Source of the DNA: an uncultured Sediminibacterium sp.
Lineage (GTDB): Bacteria; Bacteroidota; Bacteroidia; Chitinophagales; Chitinophagaceae
Assembly: GCA_937911175.1 (NCBI GenBank)
Contig: CALDSE010000037.1
Location: 1 to 64,000 of the forward strand
Direction of reading: 5' to 3'
DNA length: 64,000 nt
In this document: in pieces, positions 18,501 to 27,003 of the stretch
Position numbering within the stretch: position 1 is the stretch's first letter
Layout: each line of letters starts with the position of its first letter
Notes under the pieces: generated by a model
Database searches by the model: none
What the model was told of the DNA's origin: nothing
The model's input: only the letters and a program-made list of their open reading frames with translations
Made by a program: the position numbers and the translations under genes

Positions 18501-18712
18501 AATGTATTGACATCGGTATAAGAACCCACCGCTGAGGCTGCTCTTCCACCTCTAAAGGGACCTATAAGTCTAAAATTTTGTGCCTTGATAATTGCGTCCT
18601 CAGACAAACTATTCGTTGCAAGAGGCGCTACTGTTTTTTTCTTCTGCGCTACTACGTTCGTAGACACCATCAAAGAACTTAGCGAGAAGATCATTAATAA
18701 AAACTTTTTCAT
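15566..18712 (-). CDS. Exported sortilin/VPS10-like BNR-repeat protein, copy 1
   Basis: A 1048-residue protein with a signal peptide (FLLMIFSLSSLMVSTNVVAQ) and a long beta-propeller region full of Asp-box (BNR) repeats such as STDDGKTW, STDGGQNWK, SSDGGKSF, SKDGGANW, THDYGETW and MNDGKSW. The C-terminal quarter is non-propeller and helical (ASFNTIMKALKGIKEIRTQV), preceded by a predicted beta-sandwich segment. This is the WD40/YVTN/BNR-like family of Bacteroidota, often mislabelled as glycosyl hydrolase; no enzymatic residues are evident and function is unknown. It lies 19 bases downstream of a paralogue of nearly equal length, in one transcription unit. Confidence 0.85.
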   Translation of the reverse strand: MKKFLLMIFSLSSLMVSTNVVAQKKKTVAPLATNSLSEDAIIKAQNFRLIGPFRGGRAASAVGSYTDVNTFYMGATGGGVWKTTDAGSNWKNISDGFFGGSMGAIAIAPTNESIVYVGEGENSMRGNVSEGLGGMWKSTDDGKTWKNMGLKEARHIVRIIVHPKNPDIVWVAAMGHLFGPNETRGVFKSTDGGQNWKKVLYVNEQTGASDLVIDPSNPEILYAGTWQLMRTPYSLESGGAGSGLFKSTDGGDTWTSIKTNKGFPKGVWGITAIAVAKSNTDKLYALIENKDGGLYVSENAGKTWELVNSDNNIRQRAWYYTKVFIDPADENKIYCPNVNFMVSSDGGKSFSSMRTPHGDHHDLWIDPKNGKRMIVADDGGAQVSLDGAKNWSTLMNQPTVQVYRLSTDNHFPYRVLGAQQDNSAFRILSSTYGAYIGESDFDVTAGGESGYIVADPTNSDIVYGGSYGGLITRYDHKTGENRVINVWPDNPMGAGAEAMKYRFQWNHPIFFSPHNPKKLYTAGNHLFATENEGASWNMLSPDLTTNDKSRQKSSGGPITQDNTSVEYYCTIFTAAESPLEKDLLWTGSDDGIINVSKDGGANWKNVTPKDIPQWMMWNRVEIDPIRKGTAYFAGTRYKLDDFTPYLYVTHDYGETWEKITSGINPLHFTRAIVASPRKAGVLFAGTEYGLYVSMNDGKSWEQLQLNLPVTPITDLLIRDNNLIVGTQGRSIYILDDLSFIENYQATNVNASKVFAVANTYRVPPQMGGRRNRGARTGMPANVGVNPPKGAVINYWLKDANDSTTVQIDILDENKKLVRHFSSKETGKDKSGIVVENGFQQFTWNLYHKEIEKPSDDLILWNGSTSPVLAAPGKYYAKVSIDKDSTVYPFELIADPNYKVSNADLKAQEQFLLEVAASFNTIMKALKGIKEIRTQVQVLQKKTKDSSFQKQSESLLASLKTIEEALHQTKAKSGQDVLNFPIRLDDKLAGVFESAASGYVAPTKQVKETYIALKLQVDEQLKMYETIKKEGVKALNDAVHKLMIPIIGN

Positions 18713-18731
18713 ACTATTTATTTTTTAAAAA

Positions 18732-21700
18732 TTATTTAATTGACTCATAATCTTTGAACTTTTTAATAGGATTGGCTTCTACTAATTTTCTAAACTCAGC
18801 CCAATCCTTTGTAAAAAATTCATTTGCTTTTGCAATCACAGTTTGAATAGCCGTTTCTGCCTCTTGTAATTTTCTATCTTCTTGCTCACCTGGCATGGTA
18901 TTTTTACCCCCAATTAGCATAGAAGCGTCTCTGATAATGGAGATAGGTGTAATCACATCTACTGTACCATAGCCTTGCTTTTCTTGCTTTTTACCAAAAA
19001 TAAATTCACGTAAAACTTTAGCACTTGCTGTAATTTTTTTATGTGCTTTATTTAATGTGTCAATACCCTTGTCTTTTTTATCTTTCCATTCTGTCTTTAA
19101 ATCAAGTAATAAAGCATCTACTTCATCTAATTGATCCATTACACTATTAAATTTATCAGCACTAGGTTGATGTTTTGCCATTAGTTCATCTTGCTTTTTC
19201 ACCACCAAGGTTCTATCCGCTAAGCGCTCATCGCCTTTCACTTCAATCCACATAGAATCTTTTTGCTTATTAGCAGTTACTACTACCTTATACTTTCCAG
19301 GTAAAACAGCTCTACCTCTATACTCTCTTTCTTCTTCTGGATCCGCAGGCGCTTCTTCCACCATTCTTCTACGGCCGCCTCCACCTACTTTAGACATACC
19401 CGCTGCACGTTTTCCTTTTTGCTCAAAGCCCCAGTATTGTCTATTGAAACCAGAATCTACTTTGAAACTTAAATTTCTAATCACTGAATCCTGTGCGTCT
19501 TTAATTTGAACTTTTACTTTTTTAACAGTATCCATTAAATACACAGTGAAAGGATATCCCGATGGACGATTCTCTGCATCATACATTCCCCAAGTACTCC
19601 ACTCATAAGATGAGTTTTTATAAGAAGCATTGATAACTGCATTTGGTGCAGAAACAAAAAAGTTATTTGCCATGCCTTTATTATGTGCCAATTTACGAAG
19701 TGGTTTAATATCGTCTAATACCCATAATGCACGACCAAAAGTGGCTATAGCTAAATCGGCCTCTCTTTCTTGAATCGCAAAATCATAAGTAGAAACAGAT
19801 GGGTAACCATTTTTCCATTGTTGGAAAGTTTCCGCATTGTCTAAACTTACATACATACCTTGCTCTGTACCTACAAAAAATAAATTAGGCTCCACAATAT
19901 CTTGAATAACGGTTAAGGCATAGCCTGTTACTTTAGCAGCACTTACTATATTAGTCCAAGTTTTTCCCAAATCGGTAGATCTAAATATATAAGGAGCAAA
20001 ATCTCCTTGTCTATAATTATTAGCTACTACAAATACTTCATTGGCATTATAAGTAGATGCTCTTACTTGAGGTATCCAGGCACCTTTAGGAAGGCCTGTA
20101 ATATTCGCTGTTAAATTTGTCCAAGTAGCACCTCCGTTAGTTGTTACTTGAACATTACCATCATCGGTACCTATCCAGATTAAACCTTTTTGGATGGTGG
20201 AAGGAGCGATTGCTAAAATAGTACAATGATTTTCTGCACCTGTGATATCAACGCTTAAACCCCCATTCGTAGTTTGATCAATTTTTGCGCTATCATTACT
20301 AGTTAAATCGGGAGAGATAACTTGCCATGCAGCACCTTTATTGGTACTCTTATGTAAAAATTGAGAACCATAATAAACTGTTTTTTTATCAAATGGATCT
20401 TGTGCAATAGCTGCATTCCAGTTAAAACGTAAAAGCGTTTTTGCATCTGGTGCAGGAGGTTGTATATAAGATGATTCACCTGTTATAGTATTATATCTTC
20501 CTACTGAACCACCTTGGCTCATGGCATATACCCAATTGGCATCTTCAGGATCTGGCACTACATCGAAACCATCTCCGCCCCATAAATTATCCCAATAGAA
20601 ATTCTTAATGCCCCCTTGAATATAAGTATAGGCTGGGCCTCTCCAAGAACCATTGTCCTGCATACCACCCATTACATGATAAGGTGTTTCATTGTCTACA
20701 TTAATATGATAGAATTGGCCAATAGGAAGTTTCTCATCAAACATCCAAGTCTTACCACCGTCTCTTGTAATACCAATACCACCATCATTTCCATCTACCA
20801 TAAATTTATTATCGGTAGGGTGAATCCAAAAGGCATGATGGTCTGGATGAATACCGCTATAAGGAATAATGGTTTCGAAATTTTTTCCACCATCAATACT
20901 TTTCACCACCGTTTGACTAATATACCAAAGTGTATTTTCATTTAAAGGATCACAAATAATATCTTGGAAATAAAACGGACGATTATCGACAATTGATTTT
21001 TGTGCATTCACTAATATGAAATTATAACCCCCATCATCACTTCTATATAAACCACTCTTAGTAGATTCTACTAAGGCATATACTCTATTAGGATTTGACT
21101 TACTAATCGTAATACCTACACGACCTAAATTACCTTCAGGGAGTCCATTCTCTTTTCCCAATTTGGTGAAATTTTTTCCACCATCAATAGTCATATAAAT
21201 ACCACTTCCCTTTCCACCACTTTCTAAATGATAAGGGTTACGGTAATGATGCCACATGGCTACGAATAATTTATTCGGATTTTTTGGATCCATAATCATA
21301 TCACCAGGACCAGATGTATCATTGGTAAATAAAATTTGATTCCATGTATCACCCCCATCGGTTGTTTTATAAACACCTCTGTTTTTGCTTTGACCATAAG
21401 GATTTCCAATGGCTCCTGCATACACCGTATTAGGATTCGTTGGATCGATGATGACACGGTGAATATTTCTTGTTTGCTCCAAGCCCATTCTCTTCCATGT
21501 CTTACCAGCATCTAATGTTTTATAAATACCTTCTCCAATACTTATTGAATTTCTTGGATTACCTTCTCCTGTTCCGGCCCAAACCACACTTGGATTAGAT
21601 TGTTGAATTGCAACGGCCCCAATATTTAAAATGGGTTGCTCATCAAAAACGGGCGTCCAACTCACACCACTATTATTTGTTTTCCAAACACCTCCTGAGG

Positions 21701-21938
21701 CTGCACCAATCCAAATATTATTTGGATTTTCTACTTCCACATCAATAGAAGTCACACGACCACTCATTGAGGCAGGACCCACATTACGTGGTTTCCAATT
21801 TTTAAACACTTTATTAATGTCCACTTTTGTTTCAGTGGCAGCTACTACAGGCGCTGTTTTTTTTGCCTTCTGAGCTGATAAATTAGTGATTGACAAAATA
21901 GATGCCAATACAATAGACCCAAGAATAGATATACGCAT
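18732..21938 (-). CDS. Exported sortilin/VPS10-like BNR-repeat protein, copy 2
   Basis: A 1068-residue paralogue of the next gene on this strand, with the same order: signal peptide (ILGSIVLASILSITNLSAQ), an opening FKNWKPRNVGPASMSGRVTS module, many Asp-box motifs (TTDGGDTW, SDDGGYNF, TRDGGKTW, STNKGAAW, TTNGGATW, STDLGKTW), a short RRRMVEEAPADPEEER basic/acidic linker and a helical C-terminus. Shared phrases such as GAASGGVWKT versus GATGGGVWKT show common descent, but divergence is large, so the duplication is old. The surface or periplasmic ligand is unknown. It is first in a two-gene operon, with a divergence-free 190-base gap upstream. Confidence 0.85.
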   Translation of the reverse strand: MRISILGSIVLASILSITNLSAQKAKKTAPVVAATETKVDINKVFKNWKPRNVGPASMSGRVTSIDVEVENPNNIWIGAASGGVWKTNNSGVSWTPVFDEQPILNIGAVAIQQSNPSVVWAGTGEGNPRNSISIGEGIYKTLDAGKTWKRMGLEQTRNIHRVIIDPTNPNTVYAGAIGNPYGQSKNRGVYKTTDGGDTWNQILFTNDTSGPGDMIMDPKNPNKLFVAMWHHYRNPYHLESGGKGSGIYMTIDGGKNFTKLGKENGLPEGNLGRVGITISKSNPNRVYALVESTKSGLYRSDDGGYNFILVNAQKSIVDNRPFYFQDIICDPLNENTLWYISQTVVKSIDGGKNFETIIPYSGIHPDHHAFWIHPTDNKFMVDGNDGGIGITRDGGKTWMFDEKLPIGQFYHINVDNETPYHVMGGMQDNGSWRGPAYTYIQGGIKNFYWDNLWGGDGFDVVPDPEDANWVYAMSQGGSVGRYNTITGESSYIQPPAPDAKTLLRFNWNAAIAQDPFDKKTVYYGSQFLHKSTNKGAAWQVISPDLTSNDSAKIDQTTNGGLSVDITGAENHCTILAIAPSTIQKGLIWIGTDDGNVQVTTNGGATWTNLTANITGLPKGAWIPQVRASTYNANEVFVVANNYRQGDFAPYIFRSTDLGKTWTNIVSAAKVTGYALTVIQDIVEPNLFFVGTEQGMYVSLDNAETFQQWKNGYPSVSTYDFAIQEREADLAIATFGRALWVLDDIKPLRKLAHNKGMANNFFVSAPNAVINASYKNSSYEWSTWGMYDAENRPSGYPFTVYLMDTVKKVKVQIKDAQDSVIRNLSFKVDSGFNRQYWGFEQKGKRAAGMSKVGGGGRRRMVEEAPADPEEEREYRGRAVLPGKYKVVVTANKQKDSMWIEVKGDERLADRTLVVKKQDELMAKHQPSADKFNSVMDQLDEVDALLLDLKTEWKDKKDKGIDTLNKAHKKITASAKVLREFIFGKKQEKQGYGTVDVITPISIIRDASMLIGGKNTMPGEQEDRKLQEAETAIQTVIAKANEFFTKDWAEFRKLVEANPIKKFKDYESIK

Positions 21939-22061
21939 AGTTATAAGTTTGCTTATTTTAAATAAATCGAGTACCTAAGCTATCATATTTTAGGCAAAAA
22001 ATGGCGAAAAATGCCAAGAAAAGGTGCAGCTTTTGATGTATGGTAGGATAGATAGAGGTCC

Positions 22062-22093
22062 CAAACCTGCAAAGGTTTGAAAAATCATTAGAG
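22062..22093 (-). terminator. CTCTAATGATTTTT element with hairpin after the thiolase gene
   Basis: On the minus strand CTCTAATGATTTTT (22080-22093) is followed by the stem CAAACCT/AGGTTTG with a 4-base loop. It lies about 35 bases after the thiolase stop. It has no strong T-run after the stem, so termination is uncertain, but its layout matches the elements after E2 and after the dipeptidase. Confidence 0.55.
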
Positions 22094-22127
22094 GGAAAGA
22101 TTGTAAAGCCTAATTTTCTTGTAGGAT

Positions 22128-23303
22128 TTAGAATCTTTCAATGATTCCTGCAATACCCTGACCCCCGCCTACGCAGGCAGTCACAATGCCATATTTCTTA
22201 TTAAGTCGTTCTAAATCGTTCAAAATTTGTACGGTTAATTTGCTACCGGTGCAACCCAAAGGATGGCCCAAGGCAATGGCGCCTCCATTAATATTGACTT
22301 TATTTATATCTAAGTTAAGGGTTCTAATAACTGCTAATGACTGAGAGGCAAAGGCTTCATTTAGTTCAAATAAATCAATTTGGTCCTGCGTCATGCCAGC
22401 CTGCTTTAATACTTTTGGTACAGCCGCAATAGGACCAATGCCCATAATTCTTGGGTGTACGCCAGCCGAGGCGCAGTTCACTAAACGTCCAATTGGTTTT
22501 AAACCCAAGGAGTTCATTAATTTTTCACTCATCACCATCACAAAACTAGAACCATCACTTGTTTGAGAGGAGTTACCTGCAGTCACAGAACCTTTCACTG
22601 CAAAAGCGGGTTTTAATTTAGCCAAGGCTTCAATGGTGGTATCTGCTCTTACCCCTTCATCTGTATCTATAGTATAAGTTCGATTGGCTCTTTTATTTTT
22701 TTCATTGATATAGGTTTCATTTATTTCAATAGGCAAGATTCCTTTTTTGAAATAACCATTATCAATAGCTTGTTTTGCTTTTTGATGTGATGCTAATGCA
22801 AACGCGTCTTGATCTTCTCTTGAAATTTTATATTCATTGGCTACTGCTTCTGCAGTTAAGCCCATTGATAAATAATAATCTGGTTCATCCACTGTAATAG
22901 AATACGCTGGAACTGTTTTCCAGCCTGCAGTTGGGACCATCGACATCGATTCTGTTCCACCTGCAATAATACATTCCGCCATCCCTGTTCTAATTTTTGC
23001 AGTGGCCATGGCAATGCTTTCTAAACCACTTGCACAATATCTATTAATAGTAATACCTGGCACTTCAATGCCTAAAGCTTTCGCTGCAATTATTCTTCCA
23101 AACTGTAATCCTTGTTCTGCTTCAGGAACTGCATTACCTACAATCACATCATCTACTAATTTTGGATCCACAGAGGGTAAAGTTTTCATCAAACCCTTGA
23201 TCACTTCAATGGCTAATTCATCGGAACGCATGAACCTGAAACCACCTTTTTTACTTTTTGTAACAGCTGTTCTAAAGCCAGCAACGATATACGCTTCTTG
23301 CAT
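22128..23303 (-). CDS. Acetyl-CoA C-acyltransferase (thiolase)
   Basis: A 391-residue thiolase with all the expected residues: nucleophilic C90 in NRYCASGLESIAMA, the GGTESMSM segment, the catalytic His in GGAIALGHPLGCTGSK and the second Cys in TACVGGGQG. It either cleaves 3-ketoacyl-CoA in beta-oxidation or condenses acetyl-CoA. The opening EAYIVAGFRTAVTKSKKGG resembles the FadA-like branch found in Bacteroidota beside fadB-type genes, but no such partner is adjacent, so the direction cannot be decided. It is divergent from pyrD. Confidence 0.92.
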   Translation of the reverse strand: MQEAYIVAGFRTAVTKSKKGGFRFMRSDELAIEVIKGLMKTLPSVDPKLVDDVIVGNAVPEAEQGLQFGRIIAAKALGIEVPGITINRYCASGLESIAMATAKIRTGMAECIIAGGTESMSMVPTAGWKTVPAYSITVDEPDYYLSMGLTAEAVANEYKISREDQDAFALASHQKAKQAIDNGYFKKGILPIEINETYINEKNKRANRTYTIDTDEGVRADTTIEALAKLKPAFAVKGSVTAGNSSQTSDGSSFVMVMSEKLMNSLGLKPIGRLVNCASAGVHPRIMGIGPIAAVPKVLKQAGMTQDQIDLFELNEAFASQSLAVIRTLNLDINKVNINGGAIALGHPLGCTGSKLTVQILNDLERLNKKYGIVTACVGGGQGIAGIIERF

Positions 23304-23376
23304 AAAATATGAATTTTAACACCCTAAATGTAGTCATTTTTATAAAAAGTTGTTTATGCAACTAAATATTTCATCG

Positions 23377-23384
23377 TAAATTTG
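23377..23384 (+). promoter_or_regulatory. -7 box TAAATTTG directly before pyrD
   Basis: A perfect TAnnTTTG whose final G is four bases before the pyrD ATG, predicting a leaderless or near-leaderless mRNA. It lies in the 85-base divergent gap with the thiolase gene. Confidence 0.6.
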
Positions 23385-23388
23385 TGGT

Positions 23389-24429
23389 ATGCTATATCCA
23401 TTGCTAAGAAACAGCTTATTTATGCTCCCTCCGGAAACTGCACATCATCTTAGTATGGGCGGTTTGCAATTGGCGCATTCTCTTCCTTTTGTAAAAAATC
23501 AATTAGCCAAACAATTTCAATACAATGCATCCGATTTATCTAAAACTTGCTTTGGTGTAAGATTCCCCAACCCTGTAGGATTAGGTGCCGGCTTTGATAA
23601 AAATGCCGCTTATTTAAACGAGTTAGAAATGCTGGGTTTTGGATTTGTTGAAATTGGAACGGTCACTCCCAAACCACAAGCAGGCAATGCCCAACCTCGT
23701 TTATTTAGAATACCCGATCAAAAAGCATTAATTAATAGAATGGGTTTTAACAACGAAGGTTTAGAAATTATTGCTAAAAGATTAAAAGAAAGAAAAGCTA
23801 CTACCCAATCCAATTTAATTATTGGTGGGAATATTGGAAAAAATAAAGTGACTGAAAACGCTGATGCATGGAAAGATTATTGCACCAACTTTGTAGGCCT
23901 TGAAGAAGTGGTAGATTATTTTGTGGTAAATGTAAGTTCTCCTAATACACCTGGACTGCGCGAACTACAAGAAAAAGAATCTTTAAGAAAAATATTTGCA
24001 GCGTTGCAAAATTTAAATAAAAATAATAAACCTATTTTATTAAAAATGGCGCCCGATTTAGAAACTTCGGCATTAGACGATATCATTGCATTAACCAATG
24101 AAATTAAAATAGATGGGTTGGTTGCCACCAATACCACCATTGATCGCAGCTTACTCAATACAATGAACCAAGAGAAAGGAAAAAAAATGGGAGCAGGTGG
24201 ATTAAGTGGTCAGCCATTATTAGAAAAGTCTACTGAAGTATTAAAATACTTGCATAAAGGTATTGCAGGTCGCATTCCTATTATTGCTAGTGGTGGTATA
24301 TTCACAGGAGCCGATGCCGAGTCAAAAATAAATGCAGGCGCTTCCTTGCTTCAAATATGGACAGGATTTATTTACGAAGGCCCCATGATTGTAAAAAATA
24401 TCTGTCAACACCTAAGCGCCCATAAATAA
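23389..24429 (+). CDS. pyrD: Dihydroorotate dehydrogenase (quinone), class 2
   Basis: A 346-residue flavoprotein that oxidises dihydroorotate to orotate and passes electrons to menaquinone at the membrane. The N-terminal extension of about 40 residues (LLRNSLFMLPPETAHHLSM) is the membrane-associating helix pair of class 2. Later motifs include NPVGLGAGFDKNA, FGFVEIGTVTPKPQ, NRMGFNNEG, the catalytic Ser region VVNVSSPNTPGLR and the FMN phosphate site IIASGGIFTG. It is followed immediately by an MBL hydrolase gene (2 bases after the stop), so the two are probably cotranscribed. Confidence 0.95.
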   Translation: MLYPLLRNSLFMLPPETAHHLSMGGLQLAHSLPFVKNQLAKQFQYNASDLSKTCFGVRFPNPVGLGAGFDKNAAYLNELEMLGFGFVEIGTVTPKPQAGNAQPRLFRIPDQKALINRMGFNNEGLEIIAKRLKERKATTQSNLIIGGNIGKNKVTENADAWKDYCTNFVGLEEVVDYFVVNVSSPNTPGLRELQEKESLRKIFAALQNLNKNNKPILLKMAPDLETSALDDIIALTNEIKIDGLVATNTTIDRSLLNTMNQEKGKKMGAGGLSGQPLLEKSTEVLKYLHKGIAGRIPIIASGGIFTGADAESKINAGASLLQIWTGFIYEGPMIVKNICQHLSAHK

Positions 24430-24431
24430 TT

Positions 24432-25088
24432 ATGATTACCATCCAAGATTTTTGTTTTAGCGCTTTTCAAGAAAATACTTATGTTTTATACAATGAGTTT
24501 AAAGAAGCCATTATTATTGATCCGGGTTGTTATACGCGTATTGAAGAAAAAATGTTGACTGATTTTATTCGCAAAGAAAATTTAAAGCCCAGTTTATTAT
24601 TAAATACGCATTGTCATTTAGACCATGTCTTTGGTAATAATTATGTGAGTGAAACCTATGGACTGACTGCACATATTCATCCCAATGAACAAATTGTTTT
24701 AGACCGATTACCGGAAGCTGCTGCTAAATGGGGCGTTCCAACAGATGCCTACAAAGGACCCATTCAATATATAGAAGAAGGTGAAATAATTCAGTTCGGC
24801 ACCGACTCATTCAAGGTATTACTAACCCCCGGGCATTCTCCAGGAAGTGTTTGTTTTTATCACGCCCAGCAGGATTTTATGATTGGCGGAGACCTAATAT
24901 TTAAAGACGGCGTTGGCCGTACCGATTTACCAGGCGCCAACCCCTTGGACTTAATCAAAAGTATTCGTACACAAATTTTTCCTTTACCAGACAGCCTTAC
25001 TATTTACTCAGGCCATGGACCAGCCACTACTTGGGGCAGGGAAAAAGAGCATAACCCCTATATTCAACATATTCGTAGCCAATCTTAA
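24432..25088 (+). CDS. MBL-fold hydrolase (glyoxalase II-like)
   Basis: A 218-residue metallo-beta-lactamase-fold protein with the dinuclear metal motif THCHLDH (H60, H62, D64, H65), a later LLTPGHSPGSVCFY His, the GGDLIFKDGVGRTDLPG Asp motif and a final YSGHGPATTWGREK His. This is the short YcbL/glyoxalase-II-like branch widespread in bacteria; the natural thioester or sulfur substrate is not known. It starts 2 bases after the pyrD stop, implying translational linkage, though no pathway connection to pyrimidines is known. Confidence 0.88.
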   Translation: MITIQDFCFSAFQENTYVLYNEFKEAIIIDPGCYTRIEEKMLTDFIRKENLKPSLLLNTHCHLDHVFGNNYVSETYGLTAHIHPNEQIVLDRLPEAAAKWGVPTDAYKGPIQYIEEGEIIQFGTDSFKVLLTPGHSPGSVCFYHAQQDFMIGGDLIFKDGVGRTDLPGANPLDLIKSIRTQIFPLPDSLTIYSGHGPATTWGREKEHNPYIQHIRSQS

Positions 25089-25156
25089 CCTTTAGATAGT
25101 ACTTAGTTAACAATTTGATAATGTAAACACCCTTCCTAGATCTGCTATATAAAGGG

Positions 25157-25164
25157 TAGTTTTG
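25157..25164 (+). promoter_or_regulatory. -7 box TAGTTTTG for the two-component operon
   Basis: A perfect TAnnTTTG 11 bases before the response-regulator ATG, giving a very short predicted leader. Confidence 0.55.
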
Positions 25165-25175
25165 CACTAATAATT

Positions 25176-25856
25176 ATGGAAGCACCTATAAAAATATTGA
25201 TTGCAGACGACGAGCCTGATATTATTGAAATTATTAGCTTTCATTTAAATAAATTAGGCTACGAAGTAGCCACTGCTAAAGATGGCAGCGAGGCCATTGA
25301 AAAAGCAAACTCCTTTGCACCAGACTGTATTATTTTAGATGTGATGATGCCCAAGAGAACTGGTTTTGAAGTTTGTGAATATTTAAGAACGCAGAAACAA
25401 TTTGACAAAACTCTTATTGTATTACTTACTGCCTTAAATGATGAGGCTTCTCATATCAAAGGATTAGAACTAGGAGGCGATGATTTTATTAGCAAGCCTA
25501 TTAGCCCTAAAGTATTAGTAAGTAGAATTACGGCTTTATTTAGACGATTACAACCTATTGAATCAGATAAAAAAGTAATTACAATCAATGATTTAATAAT
25601 TGATATCACGCAATATAAAACGGTATTGAAAGGCGTGACCCATGTACTTGCCAAAAAAGAATTTGAATTATTATACTTACTAGCAGCTCAAACAGGTCGC
25701 GTTTTTTTAAGAGGAGAGATTCTATCTCAAGTATGGGGAAACGATGTGATTGTGGGAGATCGTACAATTGATGTACATGTTAGAAAAATTAGAGCCAAAT
25801 TAGGCATCGACTGTATCACCACTGTAAAAGGGGTAGGCTACAAATTCGATTATTAA
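25176..25856 (+). CDS. OmpR/PhoB-family response regulator
   Basis: A 226-residue two-domain regulator. The receiver domain (residues 5-120) has the acidic pair in IADDEPD, the phospho-acceptor D55 in IILDVMMP, the Thr of LLTAL and the Lys of ISKPIS. The C-terminal winged helix (about 135-226) carries the recognition-helix signature VGDRTIDVHVRKIRAKLG and ends in TVKGVGYKFDY. It is followed 69 bases later by its likely cognate histidine kinase. The sequence resembles PhoB-like regulators of Bacteroidota, but the signal and targets cannot be read from the window. Confidence 0.93.
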   Translation: MEAPIKILIADDEPDIIEIISFHLNKLGYEVATAKDGSEAIEKANSFAPDCIILDVMMPKRTGFEVCEYLRTQKQFDKTLIVLLTALNDEASHIKGLELGGDDFISKPISPKVLVSRITALFRRLQPIESDKKVITINDLIIDITQYKTVLKGVTHVLAKKEFELLYLLAAQTGRVFLRGEILSQVWGNDVIVGDRTIDVHVRKIRAKLGIDCITTVKGVGYKFDY

Positions 25857-25925
25857 ATTAATTGGATCAATTATTAGGAAGATTTAATACCTTCATTCTG
25901 CCTCTTTGAACGAGGCTTTCATTAC

Positions 25926-26972
25926 ATGTTTAAAGAAAAGAACTTAACACCCAAGCAGCTTGCAGCCTTAACGGCATTATTACTGGCTTCACTGATAGCC
26001 TTGAGTATTTTCATGTTATTTTCCAATGCAAAATTGTGCATTACTTATTTTATAGTAAGTTTTTTTAGTATCTATTTTTTAATGGGTCAGCTTTTAGAAT
26101 ATTTTATTTATCGAAAAATAAAATTAATCTATAAACTTATTTCTCAAACCAAGGCTACTAAAAGAGAAGAAGCGTATCAAAAATATGTACTCCCTAAAAA
26201 AGGCATTGACGATGTAAGAGAAGATGTAGAAGAATGGGCCGCCCAAAAAACAAAAGAAATTCAAGACTTACAGTCCAACGAAGCTTTTAGAAAAGAATTT
26301 TTACAAAACTTATCGCACGAAATTAAAACACCCATATTCGCTATTCAAGGTTATTTAGAATTATTGGGCGATGGCGCCATGGACGAACCCGTTATAGGCA
26401 AAAAATTTGTAGAACAAGCGCAGTCAAATGTGCAAAGACTGGTTCAATTATTAAGTGATGTAGACGCTATTACTAATTTAGAAATTAATAAAGACCCCAT
26501 CTTAAAACAATCATTTATTATTCAAGATATTATCAATGAAGCGATAAATAATTTAAGTGTAAAAAGAATCAAAAAAAATATTCAATTTCAATTTAAAAAA
26601 GGATCTGAATCTCCTATTTATGTTTTTGCAGATAAAAATAAAATTTATCAAGTGGTGGTAAATATATTATCCAATGCTACTAAATATGGTAAAATTGATG
26701 GCCAAATTACAGCCAGTATTTATAAAATGGAAGATGAAAAAATACTCATTGAAATTGGTGATGATGGCATTGGTATTGCCGAAGAACATCTTCCTCGTTT
26801 ATTTGAAAGATTCTACCGTACCGATGATGCAAGAGCCCGCGAAATTGGAGGCACAGGCTTAGGACTAGCAATATGCAAGCATATTATTGAAGCCCACGGA
26901 GAAACTATACATGTTAGAAGCAAGGTAAATGTGGGTACTACCTTTGGATTTACCCTGGCAAGCAAAGCATAA
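25926..26972 (+). CDS. Membrane sensor histidine kinase (PhoR-like)
   Basis: A 348-residue kinase with two closely spaced N-terminal membrane helices (about 12-33 and 37-58) and almost no periplasmic loop. A short linker leads to a HisKA domain with phospho-acceptor H131 in NLSHEIKTP, and a HATPase_c domain with the N box NILSNATKYG, G1 DDGIGI, F box LFERFYRTDD and G2 GGTGLGLAI. The lack of a sizeable sensor domain suggests it senses through the membrane or a partner protein. It sits downstream of the response regulator on the same strand. Confidence 0.93.
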   Translation: MFKEKNLTPKQLAALTALLLASLIALSIFMLFSNAKLCITYFIVSFFSIYFLMGQLLEYFIYRKIKLIYKLISQTKATKREEAYQKYVLPKKGIDDVREDVEEWAAQKTKEIQDLQSNEAFRKEFLQNLSHEIKTPIFAIQGYLELLGDGAMDEPVIGKKFVEQAQSNVQRLVQLLSDVDAITNLEINKDPILKQSFIIQDIINEAINNLSVKRIKKNIQFQFKKGSESPIYVFADKNKIYQVVVNILSNATKYGKIDGQITASIYKMEDEKILIEIGDDGIGIAEEHLPRLFERFYRTDDARAREIGGTGLGLAICKHIIEAHGETIHVRSKVNVGTTFGFTLASKA

Positions 26973-26979
26973 TTTTCGT

Positions 26980-26987
26980 TACTTTTG
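26980..26987 (+). promoter_or_regulatory. -7 box TACTTTTG before galE
   Basis: A perfect TAnnTTTG 16 bases before the galE ATG and 7 bases after the kinase stop, so galE probably has its own promoter. Confidence 0.55.
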
Positions 26988-27003
26988 TTGCAAATAATTT
27001 CGA

